64,000 nt of DNA, taken from assembly GCA_015039315.1 (NCBI GenBank), contig WIDE01000010.1, positions 502,660-566,659 of the forward strand, given 5' to 3'. The DNA comes from Clavulina sp. PMI_390 (taxonomy: Eukaryota; Basidiomycota; Agaricomycetes; Cantharellales; Hydnaceae). Positions 1-12,645 of the stretch are shown piece by piece. The notes beneath the pieces are model-generated. The model worked only from the letters and a program-made list of their open reading frames with translations, searched no databases and was not told where the DNA came from. Each line of letters starts with the position of its first letter. Position 1 is the stretch's first letter. A program made the translations under genes and the position numbers.

Positions 1-221
1 ACCCAATCTTCAATCACTGTATCTGGCCAGTTGGCCAGGTCTGGCGACACGAATAATTTTGGCATGTCAAGGACCACCAAACGCCATGATCGAGAAAGAT
101 GTGAGAGGGTCGTGATCTTTTTGGCTTGATCCGGGGTCTCCACGGCATAGTATATGACACGTTGGATGAGCTCGACTGGTAAACTTTTGACGGGATCGAG
201 GCGCGTCGTGTGCGAGGACAT
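1..221 (-). CDS. F-box protein, N-terminal part (runs off left edge)
   Basis: An ATG at 221 on the minus strand opens a frame with no stop down to base 1, giving 73 residues. After a short leader the protein reads KSLPVELIQRVIYYAVET and then LSHLSRSWRLVVLDMPKLF. This is the LPxEL..I / LS.vsr.Wr..... .P.Lf pattern of an F-box, the domain that docks substrate receptors on Skp1 in SCF ubiquitin ligases. The rest of the gene, where substrate-binding repeats would lie, is outside the window. It is related in type to the F-box cluster at 44.5-54 kb but is clearly a different subfamily: it lacks the VTACDRIDDK stretch found there. The substrate is unknown. Confidence 0.7.
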   Translation of the reverse strand, partial: MSSHTTRLDPVKSLPVELIQRVIYYAVETPDQAKKITTLSHLSRSWRLVVLDMPKLFVSPDLANWPDTVIEDW

Positions 222-1501
222 GTTGGTATTTATTTGGATCGAAGAAACTGCTCAATTCAAATTGAGATCCGCTCCCCCAACCAGATTGTAAATATGATAC
301 GTTGTATCAGGCGTTGAATCAATGATACAGCTATCCTTACTAAAAGGGTCCTTCTTTCGTCCGTGGCTACCATGAGGCGATGGCCAATGTAAAGTCTCTT
401 GGGCCATCGCCTTGTGGCTCATTCGATGCAGAAAATATGCCAGCCGTTCCACGACTATTTTCGACGTATCGCGTTAAGGTATCTGGTGGGGGAGGCAGCA
501 ACCTACAAAATATAGAACAGAACATGTTGCTTTTTCCAATCTCGAAGAGCTGCTCGCAATCAAGCAACCCCAGAGGTCTTCAGCCAGTTATTGTGTCTAA
601 CTCTCTGGATGAGGAGGAAGGGCGTCTTGCATTTGTAGATATGAATCCAAAATATCACGCGGTCCCGTTCGAAATCCCTTGCGTTTTGCCAAAGGCCTGG
701 ACTGAGATTCTTCCATGTTCGCTGACAACTCAATTGTAGAAGACTGTCAAGAGGAGCGCTGTTGCACGTTTGACTGTTTGATCGTTTCTTCAACACTTTA
801 TAGACCAGAAGGACGCTACTCATGCTTGACGGTAGAGGCGCTAGGCAAGGGCAATCAGGGACCATGGCTGGAGTGATGTGAAATAGCAGTCGGACGTTGA
901 GCGACTGAAAAGCCTGTCGCAAAGCGAACTAGGCAGCCAAGCCGCAGGGCCGATCATAGACTCACAATTGGGAACCAGGTATTCAGAGTTCGCTGGTACT
1001 GAGGGACATGAACGTAAGCGAGCTAGAGGCATAAGATTCCAAGCACACCAGGAGGTAGTGTTGAGAGGCAGCCAGGATGAGCTGGAAACAAAACTGCTCT
1101 AATCTCAAAATCACCAGTCGAGGGTGCATCGTAAAGAGCCAGACTGCTCCATTGATGAATAGGGGTCGAACGTGCTTTTTAAATAGCAAAGGGGCCCGGG
1201 CAGGTCCGGAGATAAGCTCGACGGCGTTGCCTCGTGGGCAAGCTTGTGGACGGCACACAACTCACACGTCTTCTCTTTCTCTTCTTCGTCCCTTCGTGCT
1301 AAAGTAAGGTGCTCGAGCCCCAAAGAGAGCCCCAAGCCCTGTCCCCCGAGCGCTGATGCCGAAGAGTCAGTCGGTCGCTGGTGTGCTGGCAGGAATCAGT
1401 TGATCTGAAATTTGCGGGATTATTCTTAGCATCTGGCAGCGAGACCTCGAGGCGTCATATCTGCGGCCTTCTCTCTTGGCAACCCCCAGAAGACGCATCC
1501 A
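222..1501. other. Intergenic, no convincing gene
   Basis: About 1.3 kb between the F-box start and the next gene. Several open frames of 60-120 codons occur on both strands, but none shows a recognisable domain, a spliceable continuation or a convincing start context. It presumably holds the promoters of both flanking genes. Confidence 0.5.
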
Positions 1502-4500
1502 ATGGCGAGCCTGAATGCCACTACTATCGAACCGAAACGCCAAGTACAGGTAATTTTTTTTGGCTCCACCGTTTGTTCGATCGAGACTAATTGTTCTCAC
1601 GGTCGGAACTACTAGTTTCGGCCACCAACAACAACAACACCACGAGCACTGGCTGCAGACGATGAGCCCAACGTGGCCCACGTCCACTCCGAATCGATAA
1701 TAGCCGACGCTCAGGCCATCTTTGCGCTCTCTTCGATGCTTGAAAACGTCAGTTCCGTGTGAGAATTGGAGGCTAGAATGACACTGACTGGCAGAACTCT
1801 TCGTGTGTGTGCGCGGCAGCCATACGCCTATGACCTCGATACCCTTGGCGACAACAGCGAATCCACAGCGAGCTTCAGGACCCTCCAGGAGTCTTCTCAC
1901 CCTTCTTCTGTTGCATCTGGACATAACTCGGTTGTGGTGAGTACTCGTTTTTACGTGTGGATTTCACCGCCCATGTTGGTCACACTCGCTCGCTGCGCAC
2001 GCGCACGCGCAGGACGCTTTCTTGTCAGACGAGAATGGAATACCGCTCCTCAGCACCAACAATGGCATCAGACGATATCGTAGTATCACCACCAAGCCCA
2101 CCGCCTCCTCGCGTCCACCCACCGCAAAGGGCCCCCCAGTGGGAGGTCCGCTCAAGCTAACACGCATCAGGTCGGCACCTACTGCAGGAGGTGCCACCAC
2201 CACGCCCCCGATCTCTGCACCACTTCCTTTTTCTCGCCGACGCTCTTCCTTCAATGCTGGCAACAACGACACCACCCCTAGGACACTAGAAACGACACTG
2301 ACGACAACAACAACCACTACCATAACCATCCCGCTCGCGACGTTCATCGACCTCATCGACCGCCATCCGTCCCTCTCGCGTGCTCAGATCCTCACTGTCG
2401 AGATCCACAGGGAGTCAAGCTCACCTTTCGGCGTCGGCGTTCTTCACCGCTACCTTATTATGCATCTCAAAAGCACGACTACTACATCAGGCACCGCGAG
2501 GAAACGTGACGACATCTGGGTCAGACTCGATCGTCGTGCCAGCCCATCGTCCATCCTACCCAAAATGTTCGCCCTCCCCCTCAAGAGTCACAGGAAAGCA
2601 AGTGCGCTCAGCGTCGTGGATAGTGTACGTCATTTGTCCTTATTAATTGCCCCGTTGCCTGAGCTTCGCGCCTCTGTTGTCGCCTCGATCGGCGCGTGTA
2701 CTAATTGCACGCTAATTACTGCTCGCTTCCTTCTTCCCATCGTTTCGTCTATTTCTGGACAACTCCAACTCACCTTGTGTTATCAACATAGATTACACTG
2801 GCTTCATCGAAACTTGACTTGCTGTCCGCCAACACACAGCAGACGAGCGACGACCCTGCATCTCTCAGCACTGCCAAGACTAGCGGCCCAAGCAAAGCCA
2901 AGGACAAGCCTGAGAATCGACTCGTCTTCTCTGAGCCCTCTACCCTCCGCGCCTTCCGCTTTTTTGTGGGCATCATCTCTGATGAGTTGACAGAGTACAC
3001 CGTATGGCCTGTGAGTTCTCCCTTTACTTTTTTCCCTTATCGCTGCTATTCACCACGAATGCTGACTATTGCCGTCCTACCTAATACACCAACTGACCGA
3101 CTCGTTTGAACAAAACTGGACGACCTGATCACCCCCAACAGGAGAACTCGTATCAGCTTATCACCCTTTTGCAGGAGTATCTCGCCTCAGCTAGTCGAAG
3201 CCAGTTTATCGCTGGTGGACCACTCTACTTTGGTCTGCCTAAGGATGTGCGGGCGAGGATCTATGCAAGGGTGTACAATGTTCCGCGAGGAACGGCGGTG
3301 CGTTGCATTCTATTTCATTGGCTGTAACATCATGGGGAGAAAGGGAATACTAATTAGTATCGTCATATATTGGAACGGATGTAGATGACCCAACTGATGC
3401 AGTGTGTGTCACTCCCCAAGAATTCGTACTGGAAGGAGACTTTCCTGCCTAAAGCTCTGGTAGGTCCACTCGTCCTTCGTTAACTAAATCTATTACTGAT
3501 AAGAGAACCCACGCCGCGCAGATCCTCGCCAAGCAATTCGATGCATACTCTCTCACAATCACAGGTCCCGCCTTGAGCCCAACGTCCTCTCCACCACCTG
3601 GCACGTCACGGAGTAAACTTCCTGGTTCTACAACGCCCCCGTCAAATGGATCATCCCCATCTATCACCCCGCCTCATACTCCAAAGTTGATTCGCTCCCA
3701 ATCGTATCGCTCGCGCCTGCCTGACGCGCTGGTGATTGATACGGTTGAGGCTCTCCGTGTGCTCGCTACTCAGGCACTGGATCCGAACGAAGGCTGCCTA
3801 CTTGCATCGCGCGCGGCCGCGCTGTATCGTGGGTTGTGCTTTCGCCCCTCCTCTTCGTCTTCTAAGGATAAAGGTGTTGTTGGGAGCAGTAGCACCATGG
3901 CGAACATGATCACTGGGGATATCCCAACGCCTCACCCTGATCACATTGAACGATTCATTGCTTCTCTGCACACGCATGCCGATCGCCTTCTTGCTGTCAC
4001 CACTCCGTCCACTGCTTCGTCTGCGTCATCTATGTCTTCCTCGGCGTCACCGCCGCCCTCTGGTCCCGCTCCTTCAGTGCGCGATGCGGACGCAGCAGAC
4101 GTGCTTCGCGAAATTGTGCACCTGCACTTGCATCCATATGAGCGCCGCGCTGCCGGATACGGTACGCCTGCACTGATTGGCGGGAGTCATACCAAGCTGG
4201 CAAATTCCGTTCGTGCGTGGGGTAAAGTTGTTACGCGCGTAGGGGCAGCAGCAGCTAGCGGAGGTGGGACGCGAGATTGCCCTGCATTTGAACTTGGAAA
4301 GGACAGGCGAGCAGGAATGGATGGAATTGGTGGGGCGTTTGGGGATTTCATGCGGACGTATCGTGCGTTGTATCTGAGTGATACTGAGAAGTGGCACAAG
4401 GAGCTGGATGTAGCCGTGGGTCTCTGTGTAGATGGGATCCTCAAAGGGGCGCTGCAAATTTTGCAACAGCCACAAACTTTCCCCTCAGGCGCTTCATCAT

Positions 4501-7208
4501 CATCCCGCTCGCCGACGTCCCATGCGCTGGCGAACCAGACGATTCGAGATGCCCTTGCTGCATCAGCAAGCCTTGTTGAGTTGTACCGTCCTCCTTCCCC
4601 ACTTGATGATCATGCTCCGACCCGCGCGACGTGGACTTCACATTGGAGCCCGTTTGTCGTCGCTATGGGCGCACATGTGGAAAGGCTGTTCCGTGTACTG
4701 GGGTCGACTCCTGCATCTCCTTCCACCCCTTATTCTCGGCCTAGCCATCGACTGCGGACGGTTTCAGGCTCGTCCATTGGGAAGGGCGTTGTTGGTGCTG
4801 GTACTCCCCCACATAGACTCATCTCACGGCCGAGTATGACGAGTAGTGCAGGTGGTTCCGGCTCAGGTTCACCTGGGTCAATGTTCACATTCCATTCTGT
4901 CCAGCATGTGCCCGCAGGCTCAACTTCCATGTCAAGTAGTGTTGGCGCCGGCAGCGCAGCGTCCTCGGCGACGGAGGCAATCGACACGCTCGCCACGCTC
5001 ATGCGCACATATCGCACACTATGGAAGGCCCAACCTTCCCCAAGCAATTCCTCCACTGCTCTTGCTTCATCATCAACAACGTCCTATTTCCCCAGTTTCA
5101 AGTCTAGTCGGCCCCCGTTTACCACCACACCTTCTGCGTCATCATCGTCAACCTCGACAAAAATCCCGCGCAACCTGCTCGCGTCGTCCCTCGAAGCTCT
5201 CTCAGCTCGTCTCTTTCGTGTTCGGCGCCCCACTGAAGCTTGTGCGGCTCTGAATGAAATAGTGGACATGTACCGCTCAAGCTACGCGCGAGACCCGATG
5301 AATCATCACGTGTCATTGGCAGAAGCGCTCGCGGGGTGGGGTGATGGGCTCAGCACCGCAGCCAACACAAGTAGCAGTGCTAGTGGAAGCATGGCGAAAT
5401 GGATGGAGGCGTGCAAGGCAAGCGAGGAAGTAGTGGAGATGTATCGGCGCCATGTGGCCAGGGACTCAAAGACGTTTCATGCGCTGTTTGCGAAGGCGTT
5501 GGAGGCTCATTCGGAGAGACTCAAGAAAGCTGCTGGCGCTCTTGCCGTTTCCGGACCATCGTCTTCAGCACCATCAACGTCCCCATCACAACGTCAATCG
5601 ATGCTCACTTCTACCCACTCGAGCAAGTTTTCTAGCTCACAGTCGAGTGCCACCACTGCTGCCTCGTTAGAGGCGAAATCATGGGCCTGTCGCGTTGAGA
5701 TCGTTGACTTCTATCGTGGACTAGATCGCTCCGCTGACTTAGACCCAGGGGTATACCATCGCGAGATTGCTGCATCGCTCAACGCCTGTGCCGACGCTCT
5801 AGCTTCGTCTGGACTGGTCCACGAAGCATGCGATGCTGCGCTCGAGGTAGTCGAGTACTACCGTGCTGTTGCAGGTAATGCCACAGCACACACGGGTGTT
5901 GGCGCAGGATTAGACGAGCTGCGACGTGCTCTAGAAGGGTACGCGGGACGTCTGGAGCGCGCAGGGCGCGTACACGATGCAGTCGACGCTATTGGCGAGA
6001 TTGTAGGGTACGAGCGCGAACGATTTGAACGGCACCCTGAAGCCCATGCTGTTGGGCTCGCCGAAGCGCTTGACGAGCTGGCGTGGCGTATGGCGAGGGC
6101 AGGAAGGCTGGATGAGGCGGTGGCCCATGCGAGAGAAGCAGTGAGGATCGATCGGGAGTGGAAGACGTTTAGCGTACGCGAGAGCGAGGAGAAGAAGCAG
6201 GCGTGCTTCGAGAGGGTGTTCGCATGCGCATGGTATCTCGTGTGTTTAGCGAGAAGAGGGCGAAAGACCGGAGCCGCAATGGGGGACTCGTCAAGCGCGG
6301 CCGCGTCCTTAGCGAGAGGAAGCCGAGAGTTTCCTCTGCCACTGGCATCGCCAAACTCTACGTCTATGCCGTTCGCTCTCCCAGCGCTAAACGCCAGCAT
6401 GAGTACCATTCACATTCCTTTTGCGTCCAAGTCTATGTCTGCATCGATCTCCATGTCTATGTCTTCTTCCACTTCCACTTTTGCCCGTCCATCACGTGGT
6501 CCAGAACTGTCCTCTCATTCACTCTCGACGGTTACCCCTGCCGCGCATTTCCATGCGTCAACTTCAGCAGAGTATTACCTCGAGGTACTCTCACTCATTG
6601 GTCCCGCCCTTGAAACTCTTCGCGCACTTCGGCACATCCACACACTCGAGGAGTCTCTTCATCCGGAACGATACTGGATGAATGAGGAGGAAGCCCGCCT
6701 GCGAAGGCTCGTCAAGGATGTTCTGAGCGACTGTGCGCACGATGGAGTCGAAATCGCAGAGGAGGACATCGATGCCGTTGCAAGGGGTGGCGGCGAGGGA
6801 GAAGAAGATCAAGATGACCAGTACTATCAGCAAACCGAGCAGTCGCACTCGAGGTCGCGGTCGCTTTCGAAAACAATCACCCAATCTCTCTCCCGCTCCC
6901 TTTCCCGCTCTCGATCGCAATCTCCGTCCCGAAATTCTCGTGGCAGAAACGCCTCTGCACCTCTCGCTGGATCGAGGGGGCCAGGTCCACCGGTTACGAA
7001 AGGACCAGTCCGGGCTCACGGTCTCATTCGAACCAAATCCTCTTCTTCTGCTATGTCCACTTCCTCTCAAAACGACTCACCCCCCTTGCGTGTGCGCCCT
7101 CGTAGAAACTCGTCTTCTGCGGCGAGCATGAAAACAAGGCTAGGATGGGAGATTAATCGGTGGAGGGCACAGAAAGCCTCAGAGGCTCGGACTCAGCCTT
7201 GGTTCTGA
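1502..7208 (+). CDS. Large TPR-like helical-repeat protein with disordered Ser-rich and RS-rich tail
   Basis: Proposed join: 1502-1549, 1616-1758, 1795-1936, 2013-2624, 2792-3010, 3142-3297, 3385-3459, 3522-7208, giving about 1693 residues. Every join keeps phase, and each intron starts GT and ends AG. The N-terminal 450 residues are mostly low complexity (Thr, Pro, Ser) with folded stretches such as ATFIDLIDRHPSLSRAQIL. The large last exon carries repeats of the form ExVxxYRxxxxRDxxxHxxxLAxALxxxxxRL (for example EIVDMYRSSYARDPMNHHV, EVVEMYRRHVARD, EIVGYERERFERHPEAHAV). These look like TPR-type helical hairpins of the kind seen in large fungal TPR proteins. Near the end is a run of Arg-Ser dipeptides (SRSRSLSK...SRSLSRSRSQSPSR). 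It is probably a scaffold; no catalytic motif is visible. The weakest join is the 36-nt intron at 1759-1794. Confidence 0.75.
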
Positions 7209-8055
7209 CTCTAGCTTCGATTAGATTCTTGCCTTTTTTCTTTCACTCGGAGTGCTAATTTACTGCTATATTTGATTCGGCTTGATGGCCATTCCATTAT
7301 ACACGTTCTGATTTTTGGATCCTGACATTTCGGTACAGCTACTCTTCGGACTTCGCTTTCTCCTGTACCAATTTCCGCTGCTACTGCTGTTGTAATTGCT
7401 CTCACTTTTACGCCCCTGATCATGAAATAGAATTGTTTGGGAACAAAGTGCCAAAAACCGTCATGTTTAGACATGTTGATATTTACCTTGTTACCGCCGT
7501 CGACTGAACATCCAACCCTATATGGGACGCGCCCAGATCGCCATTTATTCTGCTCATTATCCCGACGCACCGATTCACAGGCACTCAACTGCGTTTCTCG
7601 CCTCGTGGTGCCACAACCAAACAAGCCTCATCTCTTCGTCACCCAAAACCTTTGAATGACTTGTCAGGATCAAACCAAAGGCCTCACCTTACGATAAATG
7701 AACCTATTCGGGGCCTAGATACACTTCCTACGCACGTTCCTTTCCAGCTGGAAGATGCAACCACCCTACCTTGTCTCCTTTCTTTGTCCCATCAAACGCC
7801 TCATTCGCCGTACGAGCGACCGCTTTATTAGATTCGCCTTTTGTTCTGTCGCGCGGTTTTAATTGAGTTAAGTTCTCCACACTAGCTTGTCTCCTAACTC
7901 TCTGTTGTCTGACCCAAGCGGCAAAGTATAAATGATTTCCCAGCCACCGCTGCGCTGTGGTTTGAACGATTCCGATCATTCTCAATCAACCACTCACCAT
8001 ACCCAACTTCCTCAAATCCTCCCATATCGCTCCCAATACCACGGCAGCCAAGAAT
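7209..8055. other. Intergenic
   Basis: About 850 bp between two plus-strand genes. It should hold the 3' end of the repeat protein and the promoter of the next gene. I see no further coding signal. Confidence 0.5.
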
Positions 8056-9933
8056 ATGGATTACACTGACACCGCCAACAGAGCCTGCCAAGATGCTCCT
8101 TTGGGTACCTACCAGAATCCTCATCAAACGGGTCTCGATATTGAACATTTGGTGTCGATCCCAGAGAATTTCCAAATGTCCAATGCTCCAGACGTAGTGG
8201 ATGCTTTTGAATGGATAAGAGAACAGTCTCCTGGGATTCGGCGCTGTGTTGACCACTTGGTCGATATCGTAAAGGAGGACTCCCAATATCCGGTCCGGAA
8301 GTATCAGCGAGTGAAAACGGCACTGCTTTATCTTGTCCGAGAATATACACTGTGGGGGTGTATCAAGGAGGATAATGCCGTGGAGAGGAAGAAGTGGATC
8401 AAAGCTAACAGAATGTCCTGGTTGAGTAAGTTCATAAGCATCTTTGTATTTTACTCCAAGACTTGGCCTCGACATAGCATTTTCGTCCTTGTTATCGATT
8501 CGCTTTTATTCGATCGGATGATTCAATCTTTCGACCCTTTTGCTCTATGGTGTCCTGTCAAGTGCGGTCCGCTGACTCTTCGCACCGTTCCGCTCCGCCC
8601 TTATACAATCTCCCACGCAATCTGGCAATGTTCTCAATATCTCTCCCACTGCGTAGGGTACTTCCGAGATCACTGTGATTTCCCTCCATTTATCACGATA
8701 TCAACCGACGATGTGGACTCTATACTTCAAACTCTCCTTGAACCTCCCTATCAGGGACGCCTGTCGATATTAGCCCCAGAGCTACGCAGGACCCTCCGTG
8801 GGCAAGAGGGACAAGGCCCTGGAGATTTTGACTCTGACGGAATTTCTTCCAGCGACAGTGAATTAGGCTCAGATCACACACCGGATCCTGCTATACTTGC
8901 ATGGAGCCGCTCCATTGTTCCGGCAGGTTTCAGAGCTCCCATTGTACTGCATGGCTTAGGGCGGCACTCCACTTTCGACTTCAAGCAACCTCCTTCAGCC
9001 AATTCTTCCGACAAAGCTCTGGTCTCTGATACACCTGTGGACGATATCAACAGGTCCGATACTGAAGAGGGGGTCCTGATGGAAAACGAGCATCTGAGCG
9101 ATGTCCAGGATCTTGAGCAAGAGGTCGTCAATACTAGGCCTGGCGTGTTCAGTTCTTCTCAGGATCCATCTCACACGCCAAACCTCCGGCTGCAAGAGAT
9201 GATTAATCCAAACTCAGCCGCTGACACCACCCCCATCGCGAGGCTCGCCAAGTCCAAAGCAGCGTCAAGTGATCTCGGTTCGTCGACTCCCGCCACTTCT
9301 GAATGGGAGTTAGAGGCTGTTGCTACCTCGACAACCGATGTTGAGATCAGCGAAGGGGGTTTGGCAGGTGGGCGCACCACTTCGCCACTTCACACATTGC
9401 TTCCGGGCCCAGAACATCGGTTTCCTGGCGAATGGGGTTCCGACGCCGACGAGGACTCGATCGATGTGCTGGTGCCCACTCGCCCTCCGAAGTCGCCCAG
9501 GTCGCTCAAAGTTCCATTTGTGAGCTGTGCCTCACCAAGATCGTCTGTCCATGCAACCTCCCAACAAGACTCCGGCACAAATTTGCTCTCTGGTCATACG
9601 CCTCCACTTACCAGCTCTCATACAAGGTCTCGCAATGCTTTGATGTCTAGTCGAAAGCCTCCTCCGTTGCAACTGGAGCGTACCCGCGAACCTTATCCAC
9701 TAGAGTGGAAGAAAGGATTTGAGAGTGAACATGGTAACGAAGACTGGTCCAACTGGGGAGCGGAGCGGCTCGGCGGCTCCACGGCGACCGAAGAGCGTTT
9801 TGGCTATGGCGCCCTCAAGGATGCCCCCCTACCTGCGACACCAGCCACAGCTGTGATGTTGACGCATATGGTGGCTGGGTACTCGCCTACAAACGATAAC
9901 TCGTACGAGGGGCTAGAATATACTAGCGCGTAG
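8056..9933 (+). CDS. Hypothetical protein, 625 residues
   Basis: A single open frame from an ATG at 8056 with a clean stop. I do not recognise the family. The first 250 residues look folded, with helical text such as AFEWIREQSPGIRRCVDHLVDIV and RVKTALLYLVREYTLWG, and a Cys/His-containing stretch (HAIWQCSQYLSHCVGYFRDHC is in this region). Residues from about 260 on are acidic and low complexity (Asp/Ser/Pro rich), as in many fungal regulatory or scaffold proteins. A consensus-like donor (gtaagt at 8426) lies inside the frame, but removing an intron there breaks the frame with both nearby acceptors, so I keep one exon. No signal peptide or membrane segment is obvious. Confidence 0.6.
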   Translation: MDYTDTANRACQDAPLGTYQNPHQTGLDIEHLVSIPENFQMSNAPDVVDAFEWIREQSPGIRRCVDHLVDIVKEDSQYPVRKYQRVKTALLYLVREYTLWGCIKEDNAVERKKWIKANRMSWLSKFISIFVFYSKTWPRHSIFVLVIDSLLFDRMIQSFDPFALWCPVKCGPLTLRTVPLRPYTISHAIWQCSQYLSHCVGYFRDHCDFPPFITISTDDVDSILQTLLEPPYQGRLSILAPELRRTLRGQEGQGPGDFDSDGISSSDSELGSDHTPDPAILAWSRSIVPAGFRAPIVLHGLGRHSTFDFKQPPSANSSDKALVSDTPVDDINRSDTEEGVLMENEHLSDVQDLEQEVVNTRPGVFSSSQDPSHTPNLRLQEMINPNSAADTTPIARLAKSKAASSDLGSSTPATSEWELEAVATSTTDVEISEGGLAGGRTTSPLHTLLPGPEHRFPGEWGSDADEDSIDVLVPTRPPKSPRSLKVPFVSCASPRSSVHATSQQDSGTNLLSGHTPPLTSSHTRSRNALMSSRKPPPLQLERTREPYPLEWKKGFESEHGNEDWSNWGAERLGGSTATEERFGYGALKDAPLPATPATAVMLTHMVAGYSPTNDNSYEGLEYTSA

Positions 9934-10507
9934 GCTCGTGAGGACGTCAATAGGCTGATCTATGTGTCGAGACTTCTTATTCTTGTTTCCATTCCACTCT
10001 GAACTACTCTCTCCGGATCTCTTGAGTGATCCGTGATCATACACCTTCCTCCATAATTTCAATTTGCTTCATCAACATCGCTCTCGAGCGCAATAGTTGT
10101 GACTGAACTTTGACAAATTCCTCCTAGGAAAGCCGTTATGGCCAGTAATATCGACTACAGCCCTCCTCATACTGGAAGCTTGTGCGCCTTTGAGACAATC
10201 TTACATCAGCAAAGGAAGGAATGGTATTATGATGTACGAAACAGGAAGAAATCGATAACGATACGGAAAGCAAATGACAATAGTGACTACCCAGCTTCCT
10301 TGGCTGGAGCCTAACAACAAGTGTGCCAAAAATGACGAGAGAGAGCGACAGAAAGCGCAAGAACGATTAAGCATATACGAAGTGAGACCTTGGATAGCAA
10401 GTGAATTAAGTGAGAAGACTGCTAATGGCGTAACGTGATGTGAAGACGACCGTGGGGCGACAGAAAGCGTGTTGGGGAGTTTCATACCCAGGCGTATGTG
10501 GTTTCCA
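9934..10507. other. Convergent intergenic region
   Basis: Lies between the 3' ends of two convergent genes. Nothing coding is seen; it is presumably 3' untranslated sequence of both. Confidence 0.5.
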
Positions 10508-12645
10508 CTAAACGTAGTGGACCTTCCTATCCTCGCCAGGATTTGCACTAGTATCGTCGGTATCGATTGTGTAGGCAGGCGTAATGTGCTCGCCAATACT
10601 GCGCTTATATGCCCCATCGTCCTCACGACCATCCATACTGGACATGACGTATGTCTCGTGGCTAACATAGACGCCGCTCTCGGGAGTCACTGCGTTCTGT
10701 GAGGACTGGAGTGAGCAGTAGGTACGAGTCAGTTTCATGGAAGGGAGCAGTGTGGGCGTACCTCACGAGGCGACTCCATGGCCTCATCATCTCCCATGCT
10801 CTGGTTTGGCGCGAATTTGAGGGAGTGTAGGCCCCTTGGATGGGCCTTGCTCCCAGCAGGCGATGTACCAGCCGTGATGCGTGTACCGCCATTGGGCTGG
10901 GCGCCTGAGCGATCCAAACTGCGCGCGAACTCCGTCGTTCCAAGCCGTATCGAAGAAACGTTGCGATAGGTGTTGCGGCTGTTGAGAAGGTAGAGGAAAC
11001 TGTTGGAGTAGACTTTGCCGACGGCCATAACAGGGACAAGATGCATGTCAGTCCCAGGGATGAGGAACAGGAACAGGCAGTCCATGAGAACAGTGGCGCT
11101 GGTTGCTGCTCCAGTCTCAAGCTAAAGCGAAGAGTGGTTAACTGAGTGTTCGAATATTAGTCGCGAAACCATGAAACGCACAATAGATCGATTGATTTTA
11201 GTAATCAGCGTATCCGTGTCTTTGAACCCAGTCTTCGATTGGCTCAGTGACCATATCATGATGACCATGATGGAGACCTAATAAATAAAAATGCGGGGAT
11301 ACGGTCATGTTCAGACAATTTCGGGTGAAAGCGTGATCGGGTCTCACGTCGCATAGCATTGCGAAGATAAACCATACAATCGCAATATGCTGAAGGGTAA
11401 CATTATCCGCCCTGGTAGCAAGTGTGAGTCAGGGATAGATATTGTGCCGCGATCCCTAACATTCGGCAGCGGCATGGTGGGACTCACGTTGAATTGGCCA
11501 GGAAGGAACCGATACCGGCATAGATGCCGAACGCTAGACAAGGCACCGCACGGCGTCAGCGGCCAATGGGTTACGGTAAGGGTCCACGAATGCTTACCTC
11601 CTTGCACAATTGCGAAGGCGATGACCATGAAGCTCCACCACTTGACCTTGGTGATGATCCAAATCCTGCAACGAGGGAAATTAACAGAGTGGACAACGCC
11701 GCACGGGCTGCTCTAGTGATCTTCCGAGGCTTGACACACACCTCCAGGCATAGAAACCTAACGGGAATAGACACGCGATAAGTTTCAATTGAATAGCGAG
11801 AAGCGCACTGGGGTGTGAGAGTTGACGACGAGGAAGTACGCACCTTGGACGATCCAGGATACTGGTACACTGTAGAAGGGAATACTTGATAGCGCCCAAA
11901 TGGATGCACCGAGGAATGTGAAGTCCCCTAATATACATGGATAATAAAGCATAAGCTGGGACGATCACCAGAGTCAAGTCGCGAAAAGACGCACCAAAGT
12001 GGGTGACGGAGTATTCCCAAGTCTGGAGGGAAAAAAATGCCGTGTTAAAAGGACGGTGCAAGTTATGGACGTTATGGCCACCGACCATGAACATCATTTG
12101 GGCTAAGAGGATAGAGCTGGTTAATCAACGAGCGCTTGGGCCATCAATGCGGCGGAGCGCTTACCACTTTGTGCGACGTCGATAATGAGCGTTAGAAGCA
12201 CGAGAGCCCTGATCCCTAATTACAAGTGGCGTAAGATTATTATGGTGAGGCCCTAGCACTCTTATATGCATTGTACGGACATAGCGGGTCGCGGAAGTTT
12301 TGGAAGTACTGCATCAGGCGAGCGAGCTTGAGTTTTAGCATGAACAAACGAGTAGTAACCAGATTTCTCACCTGTCCGACCTGGAGGAAAAGAACTCCAA
12401 GCAGAATACTATTGAGGAAATTCCCTGTATGCGCCCCAAAGCAGGATGATAAGTTTTCAGATCCCGCCACACGCATGTTTTAGCCTCGCAAAGCTCACCA
12501 ATTTGCATGGGCCCCAGCCTGGAATATGGTTTTGGTCAGAATCGTCTAGTTATACTGGGCATGGATGGTATTGGGCGTACGTGAATCGGATTTCGTGGAG
12601 CTGAGCAGGGGTGAGATCCAACGGCGACGTCGAGAGTGCTGGCAT
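10508..12645 (-). CDS. DUF6534-type seven-helix membrane protein
   Basis: Reads on the minus strand from an ATG at 12645 (MPALSTSPLDLTPAQLHE) to a stop at 10508 through about eleven exons. Recognisable pieces in order are LGPMQIG, GNFLNSILLGVLFLQVGQ, YFQNFRDP, TWEYSVTHFG, DFTFLGASIWALSSIPFYS, IWIITKVKWWSFMVIAFAI, AFGIYAGIGSFLANST, VSIMVIMIWSLSQSKTGF plus DTDTLITKINRSIV, ETGAATSATVLMDCLFLFL and VMAVGKVYSNSFLYLLNSR. The order of hydrophobic segments, the SKTGFKDTDTLI motif and the final YSNSFLYLLNSR match the DUF6534 family, which is very abundant in Agaricomycetes and has no settled function. A hydrophilic tail of about 120 residues follows, ending EDRKVHYV. It is a plasma- or endomembrane protein, possibly receptor-like. 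Exact exon edges of the middle exons are approximate. Confidence 0.72.

Noticed and set aside
380..1335. Several open frames of 60-120 codons on both strands
   Set aside because: No domain, mutually overlapping, and no coherent splice path; composition looks non-coding.
8426..8477. Intron inside the 625-residue frame (gtaagt ... tag)
   Set aside because: Removing it with either nearby acceptor introduces a frame break and early stop.
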